Shown: one piece after another, positions 22,681 to 33,805 of the stretch
Numbering within the stretch: the first letter of the stretch is position 1
How the letters are laid out: every line of letters begins with the position of its first letter
Source: Linnemannia hyalina
Lineage: Eukaryota > Mortierellomycota > Mortierellomycetes > Mortierellales > Mortierellaceae
NCBI GenBank assembly: GCA_019671135.1
Contig: JAHRHY010000005.1
Span: 2,211,001-2,275,000 of the forward strand
DNA: 64,000 nt
Direction of reading: 5' to 3'
Notes under the pieces: model-generated
Database searches by the model: none
What the model was told of the DNA's origin: nothing
Seen by the model: only the letters and a program-made list of their open reading frames with translations
Made by a program: the position numbers and the translations under genes

Positions 22681-23753
22681 GCGGACACTATCAGATCCTT
22701 AGCCAGGAACTATCGGAACTCCCTTTGATGCATGGAAGAGCCGAAGAGTTTGTTGATAAGGTACGCATTGATGATTGTTGTATCCAGTAATCAGAAGAAG
22801 ATCGGAGCCCATGCGCGATAAGTCCTGAGCTGAGTCGAATAGTAGCTGCATAACTGGTCGGCAATGTCGACTCCGTTCATGTGGTGGTTGTTGTCATCGA
22901 TGATTTTGGGATGGGAAGTAACGCCATGGAACGTCCTTTATGAGCAGCCCGCACTGACTTTGCGCTGGCGCTTGTCTCTCGAGGGCGTCTGCGATCGTGG
23001 ACAACGGATCAGTCGTTGTCGCCGAGGCTGAGGGCATGGACGGTGAAGAGTATGGAGACAGGTCTATTGTCCATCCAGAACACGGTAAGAACCTGAAGTG
23101 GGTCTGGCGATTGTCGCGGTTAGCTTTTATAGCCTAGCAGAGGGCAAGAGTGGTAACTCTCTTCGTTAAATAAAAGAAAAGGAAGCGAAGCACCTATCTA
23201 TCACAGGCTCTACTTTTGAGAACCAATGTTGCTCAGGCTCGTTGGGGTTGGAGACATGAAAAAAACGCTTCAGTTGTTCGAAGCGGACGAGGGACATGAA
23301 GGTAGTGATGTTGTGTTGAGGACATTCAGGGAAGGTTGACCAATACTCAGAGACAGAGTTCTGCCTGAACACGCCCATGTAGACAATGATGCCGAGGAAT
23401 GTGCGCAGTTCGTCAGGTGTGGTCTTTACCCATTGGCGCGATCCCTCTCCTGTGCCGGCTCCTTTTGATGCTGCATATGCGTTAGTGTTGTCTGCCAAAT
23501 CCGTCAATACTGGGTCGGAGAAGATTTTCTTTGTCGGTGGAGCTGAAGCATCTATCACCCCTTCATCTCCTGCCTTCTCCTCCTCCTCGTCCCCAGAGCT
23601 ATCTGTACCAGGCGTTGGTCGAGTACGACAACGGACCGAAAACAACAACTCCTCCTCCTCCTGTGCCTCGTCAACCTCCTCCGCAGATGCTACTACGGTG
23701 CCTTGAGAGTCAGAAACGTCAAAGGAACCGAGGAACTCGAGACTGGAGTCCAT
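22681..23753 (-). pseudogene. piggyBac-like (DDE_Tnp_1_7) transposase relic
   Basis: From ATG at 23753 one frame reads an acidic N-terminus and then typical piggyBac text: DLADNTNAYA, LRTFLGIIVYMGV, VSEYWST, ITTFMSLVRFEQLKRFFHVSN and VEPVIDRC. The catalytic centre is missing. Shortly after about 23190, C-terminal pieces follow in other frames: WMDNRPVSILFTVHAL, then MNGVDIADQLCSYYSTQLRTYRAW and INAYLINKLF, with stops between and within them (for example TGA after PIFF). It is a non-autonomous decayed copy with a large internal deletion. PiggyBac elements insert at TTAA, but I could not fix the element ends. It lies on the same strand as, and 0.6 kb upstream of, the Fanzor-like gene. Confidence 0.75.
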
Positions 23754-24397
23754 GAGTGAGTAGGGTGAAGTCGATGTGTGAGAAAAAAAAGGTAATGGGT
23801 TGCGGGATGATGATGAGAAAAAAAGAGCTGAATTCGAGAGTGATGAATGTAATGTGACGAAGACGACAAGGACACTCCCACGACGTAGTCTTCTAACCCG
23901 TTTTATTGGAAACCTGGATAAATCGAAAAAAATGTGGTGCAAATTTGCACCACAAACAAACTAGGGGATAACGGTCTGACAAGAAGACATTTGGTTGAAC
24001 TTTTCTATCTTCATCCTCGACAACACCAAAGGATGGTAGACTAGCAGCGTCCCTTTCTCCTCTATCTTGGTGGCTTTTTGTTTATCTCCTCTCCTTTTGT
24101 CAGCTCGCTATCCTTTATCTTTGCTCTTTTTTGTTCTCTCGAGTCCCTCGCCGCCTTTCATGCTCCCCGATCGGACGATGTCTACAAACAAACATGCCAC
24201 TTCCCCCTTTCACTTCTTTGTTCTGTGCAACCATAATTTAAGAAAACGGTTGGTCACATCCTATCCACCTCCATCCATAAACTCACTTCTGTACACTTTC
24301 ACACAGACACGAGACAAATCAAGCCTAATAAAACAAGAAAGCATTGGCTAAGCCATGCCACTTTAATTATCATCCTTCTCCACCCTTTACTTCATCC
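23754..24397. other. intergenic, no gene seen
   Basis: The stretch lies between the transposase relic and the 3' end of the next F-box-like locus. A short hydrophobic frame upstream of the transposase start is likely 5' flank. No RNA gene or repeat was recognised. Confidence 0.4.
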
Positions 24398-25501
24398 TCA
24401 AGACCCCAAAACATGATACCAAGCAGGCGTCTTCAATATCCTTCCCGTCGGCGTCTCCTTCAACTGACGCCCAACACTATCATACATCCCTTCTTCCATC
24501 ATCGCCTCCACCAGCCCGGCATCTGCCATCTCCTCCTCCTCCGAAACATCCATATTCAACTCTGCAGCGACCAGTCCATGCAGGTATTGCTTCGTCGCAT
24601 CTACCCATTCAGAGAAGTCGTGGCCGAGACAGGATGACATTGTTAGATTTGAAATCTCGGGGGCGACGCGGCTGAAGAGGGTTTGTAGGATGTGGGTGGT
24701 CATTTGCCAAGAGCCGTAGAGGGAGAGTCGTTTGAGTGTTGAGACGAGTATGTACTCTAGGTCCTGTTGCTCCTCGTAGATCTCTTCACCGTCTTGTGTT
24801 TGTTGATGTTGTTGTTGTTGTTGTTTTTGTTGTTGTTGTTGTTGTTGTTTTTGTTGTTGTTGTTGTTGTTGTTGGGATCCGGGTTTGATGAGATCCTTAA
24901 GATGGATAGTTCGTTGGTGAAGGGCTGTTGTGGAAACAATGTCGAGTGAGAAATTGATAAGATTCGGTGTACCATCCAACATCCTGAACTGGAATCGGTA
25001 CGCGTGCTCTCCAGTCAATGTCATGTCGGTCAGCTTGGGCAACTCCCAGTCCCACGTCCACACTGGTCGCCTCGCCAACGGTGCCAATAAAGATGGGGTC
25101 ATGCCATCATCAACATTGTCGCTACCACCTCTATCAATAGTCGACTCTCCTTCTATAATAGCGTCCAACTCTTCGGCAGGCGGGATGAAACAAGTCATGC
25201 CATCCTCATTCTGGACCATCTGAAGGTGTAGTTTCTGCAGTTCGAGCGCGTACTTGGGCGTATCCGGGTGGAACGAAATCGCGGCCGTTCCCTGAAGCGT
25301 AAGCGACTCCAACCGCGGCATCTTGGCCGGCTCCCAGTGATTCACTTGATCCAACGAATACTCCCTCCGCATGTCGGCTAGAGATATATGCATCACTTGA
25401 GTACACCGTTGCAGAAACTTCGGGTGGACGTGCAAGAAGATATGACCGGTTGCCACAGCCAGCCGCGATAGTTGAGGTAGTTCCCAATAAGATTGATAGT
25501 A

Positions 25502-25536
<35 letters not shown>

Positions 25537-26959
25537 CGCCTATCGAAAACTCGAGCGATTGTGTAGAATTCTGTTCCACGCTCACGCAGATGCCGATGAA
25601 AATTTTCTCTAATGTCTCCTGAAACGCAAACACGATGTCGTCGAAGAGGCCACCTGAAGAAGGGTGGTCGTCAAAGCTGACATGGAGCTGATGGAGTGGG
25701 ACAAGCGGTCGCCGAGGAGTCGTCCGTCCATCCTCAATGTCTCTCTCAAACTGCTTGCGCTCATCAACAGCCCATCGAAACGCTTCCTCGCCAGAGGAGC
25801 TGATCTGGACATCCTCAAGTGCACGGCACCGATGCAAGAAAGGCCCAACCTGCTCAATAACTTGATCAAACACCGGCTCCTCGGGTTTGATTAACTGTGT
25901 CCTAATAAACTTGACCGCGGACAAATCAACATCCTCTACTCTGGCGAAAAACTGCACCCAATTGGTATTGTCGATAAACCGAGGCTTGTACAATGGTGGA
26001 AGAGACTGGAGGAGGCGATCATGAACCTCCTTGGGCCACTCCTCCTTCGTGAACGTATCCGTAACACATTGACCTTGGTTAAGGGTGTTGGGGAATCGTT
26101 GACGATGTTCCTGCACAAACAAGATCATCTCCTCCATGTGCTCCTCTCGCTCTCTCTGCTGCAGTTCAAGAACCTCCTGATCGCCCTCCTCAAACTGCTG
26201 TCCAAAGAGCAAGAAAGGCTCGAGATCGCTGTCCAACAGTAACGTCACATTAGACAGAACTTGGAGACGACCGACAATAGCTAAGCGCGGGAAATGTCTG
26301 AGATCGGAATGGCGAGCCGCTGGATGCGTTCATACATAGCGCCCATGTCAGGTCCCGGCGAAGGTCTCGTTTCACGCCTTGGCGAATGATCCTGGGTTGC
26401 TCGTAATGTTTGAGACGACTTGTGACATCCCTCGCAGTATACCGCTCGGCAAGTCCGTTATTCTCCAGGTAGTCCAGAATGGCGGAATAGGAAGGGAATG
26501 GTGGGGTGAAAAAAATGCCCGCAGAGAAGGAGTGAACCTCAAACTCGATGTGGGTGAGGAAAGAGTAATATGGATGGAAGTCCTTGTCGCTACTGTTGCT
26601 GAAATAAGAGGTGGTGCCTCCTGCTCCTGGTGCTCAGTTGTCTTGTCGTCAGCGGAGGCGGAGGCAGTAGATAGGTATGCAATGCGCAACAGGTCAGTGA
26701 CTACTTGGCCCTCGGGAAGACTGAGTAGAAGTAACTTGATGAGCGACAGGAGCCTTATGAGACTGAACGGAGTCTCCATGCTGAAGGCCGAAAAAGGGCG
26801 CAGGTAAAATGGGTCGGCGTACATGACGGGCTGCGTGGCGGAGCAGACGTATTTGTTGACGCGGAGGAGACTAGCGAGCGACCTCCTGTCGGACTCGACT
26901 GCGAGATGGCGGATGACCATGTGAAGGCATTCGGTTGGTAGAGGGAATGAGGTTGACAT
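24398..26959 (-). pseudogene. F-box/LRR-like gene with frameshifted N-terminal third; poly-Gln and poly-Asn tracts
   Basis: The start at 26959 (PLPTECLHMVIRHLA, LLRVNKYVCSATQPVMYADPF) is F-box-like. Three changes of frame follow between about 26620 and 26280: around SNSSDKDFHPYYSFLTHIEF, at TWALC/ERIQRLAIPISDI, and at DISRA/LAIVGRL. Each can be explained by a 1-nt indel. From about 26280 to the stop at 24398 the frame is open for over 600 codons and carries the full LRR-like body (FLHRCRALEDVQI, PVWTWDWELPKLTDMTL, FRMLDGTPNLINF) and C-terminal domain (LYGSWQMTTHILQTLFSRVAPEI). CAA-type repeats give interrupted poly-Gln (about 24797-24875) and poly-Asn (about 25500-25540). The protein could survive only as an N-terminally truncated form. 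Confidence 0.72.
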
Positions 26960-27629
26960 GGAGTTAGGACAATTGCAGTGAAGAGAAGAAAGAGATTTGA
27001 GGGTCGTGAAGGTGAAGCGATACGTTGATGAAAGTGGATCGATTAAGTAGAAAAAGGGGATGTGGTGTGTGAGAAAAAGAAGAAAAGTGAGAAGGACAAA
27101 AGAATAAAAAAAGCGGCGTGGTTTTGACTCTCAGCCAAGTTTTTATCTTTTTTAGTGGCAAAACAGGGTCCATCTTGATGATGACGTACAAGAAACAAAA
27201 GACAACCCTTTTTTTTTATCTATCCATTCATCCATTCACTAAAAGGTGTATATCGCATCCTTATTCGAACCCTTGGGAAGGTTTACAAGAGCTCAGTTCT
27301 GAACAGGATTGTAAAGAGACCTAGTCGCAACCTTCACCAGGCCAACCTCCGACTGCTGCTCCGGCGTTGTTACCATCGTCGCCGCAACCGTTCTCAAGCG
27401 GAGACTCTTTGAGATCGACTCCACCCAGTTAGTGGCATGTTTAAGGGGACCCTTCTTTTTGCTTGTGCACCCCGTGGGAACAAAGGACGGGCCACCCACC
27501 CACAACCACGCCTTGTTCGCTCACTCTCCACTCTTCACTCTCTACTTCACTCTTCCTCCCTCTCTTGTACATATCACAAACACGCACACACAACTCACAG
27601 TCTTGTATTCCATTTCAGCTGCCATCGTC
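26960..27629. other. divergent promoter region between F-box-like locus and ILV5
   Basis: The stretch is CT-rich on the ILV5 coding strand from about 27510 to 27610, as is common in front of fungal genes. It contains a Gcn4-like hexamer at 27125-27130. No coding feature was recognised. Confidence 0.5.
27125..27130 (+). promoter_or_regulatory. Gcn4-like half-consensus TGACTC upstream of ILV5
   Basis: TGACTC followed by T matches six of seven bases of the Gcn4/CPC1 consensus TGASTCA. It lies about 500 bp before the ILV5 start, which is far for a fungal promoter element, so the call is weak on its own. Confidence 0.3.
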
Positions 27630-29098
27630 ATGAATCTCCTTGCACGAACTGCCTTCCGCCAAGTGACCCGCGTCGCTACACCCCTCTCCACCAGGTCCCT
27701 CTCTCTCTTCGCTCGCTCCCCTATCCTTACTCACTTGCCCCGCGCAGCCCTCTCCAAGGTACTTTTCACCGACGCAAACCTGTTGTTGCATCTCACATAA
27801 GAGGCGAAGCAAAAGAAAGGCAAAGTATAGGAAACCCCATGTTAAGCTCGCTGCTCTCTCTCTCGCTTCTTTTCATTCCCAAAGACTGCGGTGACTCTCA
27901 ACAACAACTGGCTACAGACACGCGGGATGAAGACAATCGATTTCGGAGGCACAAAAGAAGTCGTCTACGAACGAAGCGACTACCCACCCGCAAAACTCCA
28001 AGAAACCTTCAAGAACGACACCCTCTCCGTCCTCGGCTACGGGCCCCAAGGCCGAGGTCAGGCCCTCAACCTCCGCGACAATAACCTCAACGTCATCATC
28101 GGAACTCGTAAAGGCGCCTCCTGGGATAAAGCCGTCTCTGAGGGTTGGATCCCTGGTAAGACCCTCTTTGAGATCAACGAGGCCTGTGAGAAAGGCACGA
28201 TTATCATGAACCTGTTGTCAGATGCGGCACAGTCCAAGCTTTGGAACCAGATCAAGCCGTATTTGACAAAGGGCAAGACCCTTTACTTTTCACACGGGTT
28301 TTCGGTCATTTATGCGGATGATACGGGGGTGATCCCACCAAAGGATATTGATGTGATCTTGGTTGCGCCCAAGGGGTCTGGTACGACGGTGAGGAACTTG
28401 TTCTTGGAGGGGAGGGGGATTAATGGGTCGGTGGCTGTTTATCAGGATGTCTCGGGCAAGGCCAAGGAGCGTGCGATTGCGCTGGGGGTTGGTGTTGGGA
28501 CGGGTTACTTGTATGAGACGACTTTCAAGCAAGAGGTCTATTCAGACCTCTATGGCGAGCGCGGTGTGTTGATGGGTGCCATTCAGGTAAGGACGATCTC
28601 GTAAAAGTTCTCGGCAGGGTGACTTTTTTTCAATATTCGCTCACCTATGGTAGCCCATGGGAAAAAATAATTGCAGAAAAACTAACCACCACTTCTTAAC
28701 ATCCATACATCCAGGGCTTGTTCCTCGCACAGTACGAAGTCCTCCGAGCCCATGGCCACTCTCCTTCAGAAGCATTCAACGAGACGGTCGAAGAAGCAAC
28801 CCAGTCCTTGTACCCATTGATCGGCGCCAATGGTATGGACTGGATGTATGCCAACTGCTCTACCACGGCCCAGAGGGGGGCTCTAGACTGGTTCCGTAGG
28901 TTCCAAAAATTGAACCAGCCGTTGTTTGAAGAGTTGTACCAGAGTGTAGCGGATGGGACCGAGACTCGTAGGTCGCTTGAGAAGAACTCTGCGCCGAATT
29001 ACCGTGCTGAGCTCGAGGTTGAGTTGGCAGAGATTGCGGACCATGAGATGTGGCGCACTGGCAAGGCTGTCCGCAAGCTCCGCCCCGAGAACCAGTAG
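27630..29098 (+). CDS. ILV5: ketol-acid reductoisomerase, mitochondrial
   Basis: Three exons, 27630-27758, 27885-28586 and 28715-29098, join in phase 0 to 404 residues, close to yeast Ilv5. The enzyme converts acetolactate or acetohydroxybutyrate to the dihydroxy acid with NADPH and Mg2+, the second common step of valine/isoleucine synthesis. Exon 1 is an Arg/Ser/Leu-rich presequence typical for mitochondria (MNLLARTAFRQVTRVA). The Rossmann motif VLGYGPQGRGQALNLRD, the HGFSVIY segment, the VAPKGSGTTVR segment and the C-terminal SEAFNETVEEATQSLYPLIGANGMDWMY segment are all typical. The start is the first ATG of the frame after a CT-rich leader. A possible poly(A) signal AATAAA is at 29158-29163. 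ILV6 follows on the same strand. Confidence 0.96.
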
Positions 29099-29312
29099 CT
29101 TTTCTTTTGCTCTCTCTTCCCTTCCCTCGTGGCTCCTTCCCTTTTTTTGCGTGTATGAATAAACAGCAAACCGTTCGATTTGCATGAATATGAGCCATAT
29201 GTGTTGACTATAGGTAAGAAAACCGTCACATTTGAGAAGACAGACAGCCTTTTTATTTGATCGGAAATTTCACATGCGATATCAGTAATTCTTACCCCGC
29301 ACCACACGAAAT

Positions 29313-29319
29313 TGAGTCA
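29313..29319 (+). promoter_or_regulatory. perfect Gcn4/CPC1-type site TGAGTCA upstream of ILV6
   Basis: TGAGTCA is the exact palindromic consensus for Gcn4-type bZIP activators of amino-acid biosynthesis and lies 180 bp before the ILV6 ATG. ILV genes are classic general-amino-acid-control targets in yeast. Function here is inferred from the match and position. Confidence 0.5.
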
Positions 29320-29498
29320 ACCTGGTCATCATCATTCGCCAATCGTTCAATCGTCAATCGCGCGATAAATAAATGCAGATTGATCTGCGGTTTTCTCCTA
29401 ATTTACTTTTCTTTTCTTTCCTCCTTCTTGCTTACTTTTCTTTGTTCACTTATTTTCTTCCACTTCTTTCTCTTAACCAACAACAACAATACCCCATA

Positions 29499-30949
29499 AT
29501 GTGGACATCAAGGCTCCTTGCTACCTCCACACCTAGGGCCACCATCGTAAGGACAACAAACACTCACTTTACTTTACTTCAACCGAGGATCTGGGATCTG
29601 GATGAAGAAAAATAAAAATAAAAATTGCTTGCACACACTAGTATGCGTGTTCTGCGTGCAATGGCCCCTCTTCACTTCTCCACAAGTAAAAAAAAAAAAA
29701 AGGATGCACACAAAGCCGATCTAACCTGCCCATCCCTCCTCTGTCTTCCCCTTCCCATAGTTCGCGTCCGCAGCCCGCGCGCCCCGCATTGCCTGCTCCA
29801 TTCGCCAAGTCACCTCAACCACCTCAACACCCTCCCCTTCCCCTTCAACCCCCACCTCCAACAACAACAGCAACACCGAACCCGTCACATCCTCAACCTC
29901 CGCAATCTCCTACAAACGCGCCCACCCTCAAAAACACCACCCAACCCTCTCCTCCTACTACCACCCTCCTCCGGCCCCCTCTGCCGAGGAGGCCGTCTCC
30001 AATATCCTCTACAACACCCCTCCATCTCCATCCATCTCTCAACAACGCCAGAAACATATCTTTAACTGTCTGGTTCAGAATGAACCGGGTGTGTTGAGTA
30101 GGGTTTCGGGGATTCTTGCCGGAAGGGGGTTTAACATTGACTCGCTTGTGGTGGCGAGGACTGAGGTTCCGGATTTGTCGAGGATGACGATTGTGTTGAG
30201 GGGAGAGAGGGCCGTTGTTGAACAGGCGAGACGACAGCTTGAGGATCTTGTAAGGTTTTTTTTTCCAGCTTTTTTTTTGATCGGATCATCCATTGAAAGA
30301 TAAGAATATTTTACGGATCATATCTGATTCCCCCAGCCCCTCCTTCCATGACTAACAAATGTTTTTGCTCCATGGCTCCCATCCAAATCAATTCAAATCA
30401 AACCAAAAAAAAAAATAGGTCCCAGTCTGGGCAGTCCTAGACTACACAGGCCACAAAGTCATCCAACGCGAACTCCTCCTCGTAAAAGTCTCAATTCTCG
30501 GACCAGAGCACGTCCTCGCCCAAATGAAATCCCGCCGCGCCTCCCTCCCCTCCGCCACCGACCTCCGCTCCATCCAACAACAACAGCGGGCACAATGGTC
30601 TTCTGGGGATGTTAACGAGGTGGAGGATCAAATCGAGATCATGTCGCCTTCTAGTGCCTTGCGCCAGACACACGACCATCTAGGCGCACTCACGGAACTG
30701 ACGGATCTGTTCAAGGGCAAGGTTGTGGATGTGAGCAGTGATTGTTTGAGTTTGGAATTGTCCGCGAAACCGGATAGGGTCGATGCGTTTTTGAAACTGT
30801 TGCAGCCGTTTGGGATCTTGGAGGCTGCGAGGAGTGGGATGATGGCGATGCCTAGATCGGTGGTTCTGGACCGGTTTGAAAATGTGGACGAGCTGGAGGT
30901 CGAGGATGTAGGGTCTGGTGTGGATGCTTCTATGCTCCCCCCTGGATAA
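29499..30949 (+). CDS. ILV6: acetolactate synthase regulatory (small) subunit, mitochondrial
   Basis: Three exons, 29499-29546, 29761-30249 and 30419-30949, join in phase 0 to 355 residues. The product binds the catalytic subunit Ilv2 and confers valine feedback control on the first step of branched-chain amino-acid synthesis. An N-terminal presequence (MWTSRLLATSTPRATI) and a long Ser/Thr/Pro/Asn linker precede the ACT domain (about residues 105-180: NEPGVLSRVSGILAGRGFNIDSLVVARTE). The C-terminal ALS_ss domain follows (VLDYTGHKVIQRELLLVKVS, LFKGKVVDVSSDCLSLELSAKPDRVDAFL, FGILEAARSGMMAMPRS). A first exon of only 16 codons is needed to supply the Met and targeting sequence. The gene lies 400 bp downstream of ILV5 on the same strand, each with its own promoter. 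Confidence 0.95.
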
Positions 30950-31039
30950 AAAAAAAGAATCACATCCCCTATTTTTTTTCCCCCCTTCATTTTCCTTTTT
31001 CTCATTTAAAAAAAAAGGCATAAATACAAATTTTAATAT

Positions 31040-33805
31040 TCACTTTCTCAGGTCGGAAGGAACGGTTGACAAGAGGACATACTTATCACAAAAGTTCAAA
31101 GAATAAACACCACTCGGCCGAGGGTGCTTAACACCATCCGACCCAGGCACCTGTACAAACGTCACCTGCTCCTCCCCATCGACAATCTTCTCGTACGCAA
31201 TATACTGTGGCGCCGTCCGGTTATCCTGCTTGAACCTTGTCATCCCCAACTGGTTCAGCTTCTCCTCAGGGTACTTGCGGCCAGAACTGGCTGACAACAG
31301 ATTTGGAAGACGACTGGTCGCGCGAACCCAACCCGGAAACGTAAACGTCAGACACTGGCTCTCGGTCACATCGGTCAAGTTGGGTAGGACGGTCGTGAAC
31401 AAGAACATGAGAAACTCGTCCGTCATCGACCACCGGCCCGAGAGATGGAGGCTCTTGAGGTTTGGGCAGTTGATATACGCGTCCTCAGAGTCCCTGTCCT
31501 TGCCCTTGGCACTACGGAGGCGAGAGGGTACCAAAAAGTCGGCCCTGGTGAGGACGCGCTTGTGGGTGTAATAATAATAATCCCAGGGCCCCGTCAGCTG
31601 TTCTTCCGTCATTTCCGGCGTATGATCCCCCTGTACCGCAATGCTCAGGTCCAAGTATTCCAGCTGCGGACACCCAGCCAGCATCCTGAACTGGAACCGA
31701 ACCGCAAACTCGGACGTCAATCGTAACCGGTTCAAGTTTGGAAGATGCCAATCCCAAGCCCAACAAGGTCGTCTCAGAATCGCAGGGCGTGTTTGTCGTT
31801 GTTGTTGTTGCGCGCCTCCCTGGCCAACATTGCCATCATCGTCGTCGTCGGAATCCAGCTGAGAGAGTGACATAGCGGTCATGGCAGCCCGAATAGATTC
31901 GGCCTCTTCTTTCAGCGAAGGGTAATCGTAGCTCAGTAGTACTCCTGGCTCCGGGATAATGTTACGCATAAACCGATCGTGCTCCGTCGCCAGCACCAAG
32001 GACTCCAACTCGGGCGTGTTCCTCAAAGTCTCAGGATGAAAACACAGCGCCGACCAGCCTCGAAGGTCAATCGTCTTTAGACGCGAGGTTCCTGGTTCCG
32101 AAAGGGAGGACGGTGCTGGGTACTGTCGAGGGACGCCGTATGCCAAAACCTGGTCGCAGTTGTACGCCGTTGCTTTGTCCTGAATCCGCAACTCCTCTAG
32201 TGCCGGGCATCGCGAGAGCAGCAAGGGTGCCATGCGGAAGGTCTCCTCCAGCTTGAAGATCGCCAGCTTCTTGAGTCGAGGCAGTGGTTCCAACCATGTC
32301 TCGCCAATCGCCCTAGGTTCTGGCATGATCCCATGATCTGGCACGGCGAATTGAGCACGAGGACCTTGCACTACAATCTTGGTGAGTGTTTCTGGGAACG
32401 ATACCGCAACATCCTCGATTTCAGTCCCGAGTCCCTCCCAGTAGCATCGGATAATAGCTTCCTCGAGAGGCTGAGGTGGTGGTGGTGGAAGTGGAGCTGG
32501 CTCTGACAGCAGTGAGAGCTTTTGTGACGACGATGATGAAGGCCATCCTGTGTTGCCGGCTGCTGCTGCCTCCAGTGACTGTATCCGCTTCCTTGCGTAA
32601 TACACCTGTCGCTCCCGCTTCTCCCGAGGAGCCCAGGCAAAGAGGTTTGGTCCAAGGGAGATCATGTCGACCTTCTTCAACTCTCGACACCGCTGCAGAA
32701 AAGACTTGTCATTAAAGGCACACCGTCGCCTCAACCGGCTTAGCCACAGGATAGCCTCTCCTCTCGGTGGTTCGACTGTCTGCACATGCGTCAAGTCCGT
32801 CGTCTCGATCTTGGCAATGAACTGGCTCCAATTGGTGGCATCCAGAAAGGTCGGGCAGATGAGCGAGGGCAGATAGCAATTGAGGCTCTCGATGTATGTC
32901 TGTGGCGCGATTTGGTGGGATCCCTGCCATGTGTTCTCCTGAGGGCAGTCCGCCTGCAGCAAGACGGACGGGAACTGTTCAGTATGATCGCGCACAAACT
33001 CCACCATGCCCTCCATGAGATCCTCTTTCTGTTGACGGCGTTGTGCGAGAACCTCGGGTTTATCCTGTCGAAGTTGTTGTGTGAGAAATCCTGAATAGTC
33101 GAGCTTCTGGTCCTGCTTAAAGTTGATGCGTCGAAGACTCCGGAGCCTGTGCATCTCGCCACAGTATCTCTGCAAGTCCGACAAGGGCAAGGTCAGCGAC
33201 TGGATTTGCTCAAAGATAGGAGAGCAGATTGCCCAGGCGAGCTGGGCACGCAGCATGATGGCAAGATATCGGACAATGAGCGAGGCTGGGTCCTCGTAGG
33301 GGTTGTTCTCAATTGACAGTTCCTGCGCTCGAAACTGTTTCTCGAGACCCTGGTCCTGCACATAGTTGACCAGGCGAGTGTTCTGCTTGAAGGCCTTCCA
33401 GTTGTGAAACAGGGCATGATTGACAGAAGTCGGGTAAAAGTGTCGTAGGTAGTGGATGTAGTTGATGCCTGATCTTTGTTTGAGAAAGGCAGTTTCATCC
33501 TCGACGCTGTCCCAGTAGGCGCTTCTGAGCAAGTCGGTCAGATAAAGTGGATCGGCCGAGGCCAAGAGGGTTCGGATAAGAGGAGTGAGGAGTTTGTTGA
33601 TGGTGTTGTAGGAGATACTGTCGTAGTTGTCGTCAAACTTGGAGGCTGCCAGGGTGAAGGGGTCTTCGTAGAGGTAGGGGAGGGTGATATCGCAGAGGTG
33701 TTTGTTCAATCTGAGGAGGGTGTTGAGGGAGTATATGTCCTTTTCCTCTGCGAGTTGGTCCAGAATGAGTTGCAGACACTCGACCGGCAGTCGATTCCAA
33801 GCCAT
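31040..33805 (-). CDS. F-box/LRR-like protein, intact, 921 aa
   Basis: A single uninterrupted exon runs from ATG at 33805. The N-terminus (RLPVECLQLILDQLAEE, TLLRLNKHLCDITLPYLYEDPF, residues 5-50) is F-box-like and would bind Skp1 in an SCF ubiquitin ligase. The rest is a divergent leucine-rich-repeat-like array with the family landmarks FLQRCRELKKVDMISLG, FAWAPREKR, LSRCPALEELRI, CFHPETLRNTPELESLVL, CWAWDWHLPNLNRLRL, FRMLAGCPQLEYLDLSI and LHLSGRWSMTDEFLMFLFTTVLPNL. Acidic and Gln-rich loops separate the repeats. It is one of only two fully open members among ten family loci here. The substrate is unknown. F-box assignment is by resemblance of the first ~45 residues, not by a search. Confidence 0.85.
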   Translation of the reverse strand: MAWNRLPVECLQLILDQLAEEKDIYSLNTLLRLNKHLCDITLPYLYEDPFTLAASKFDDNYDSISYNTINKLLTPLIRTLLASADPLYLTDLLRSAYWDSVEDETAFLKQRSGINYIHYLRHFYPTSVNHALFHNWKAFKQNTRLVNYVQDQGLEKQFRAQELSIENNPYEDPASLIVRYLAIMLRAQLAWAICSPIFEQIQSLTLPLSDLQRYCGEMHRLRSLRRINFKQDQKLDYSGFLTQQLRQDKPEVLAQRRQQKEDLMEGMVEFVRDHTEQFPSVLLQADCPQENTWQGSHQIAPQTYIESLNCYLPSLICPTFLDATNWSQFIAKIETTDLTHVQTVEPPRGEAILWLSRLRRRCAFNDKSFLQRCRELKKVDMISLGPNLFAWAPREKRERQVYYARKRIQSLEAAAAGNTGWPSSSSSQKLSLLSEPAPLPPPPPQPLEEAIIRCYWEGLGTEIEDVAVSFPETLTKIVVQGPRAQFAVPDHGIMPEPRAIGETWLEPLPRLKKLAIFKLEETFRMAPLLLSRCPALEELRIQDKATAYNCDQVLAYGVPRQYPAPSSLSEPGTSRLKTIDLRGWSALCFHPETLRNTPELESLVLATEHDRFMRNIIPEPGVLLSYDYPSLKEEAESIRAAMTAMSLSQLDSDDDDDGNVGQGGAQQQQRQTRPAILRRPCWAWDWHLPNLNRLRLTSEFAVRFQFRMLAGCPQLEYLDLSIAVQGDHTPEMTEEQLTGPWDYYYYTHKRVLTRADFLVPSRLRSAKGKDRDSEDAYINCPNLKSLHLSGRWSMTDEFLMFLFTTVLPNLTDVTESQCLTFTFPGWVRATSRLPNLLSASSGRKYPEEKLNQLGMTRFKQDNRTAPQYIAYEKIVDGEEQVTFVQVPGSDGVKHPRPSGVYSLNFCDKYVLLSTVPSDLRK

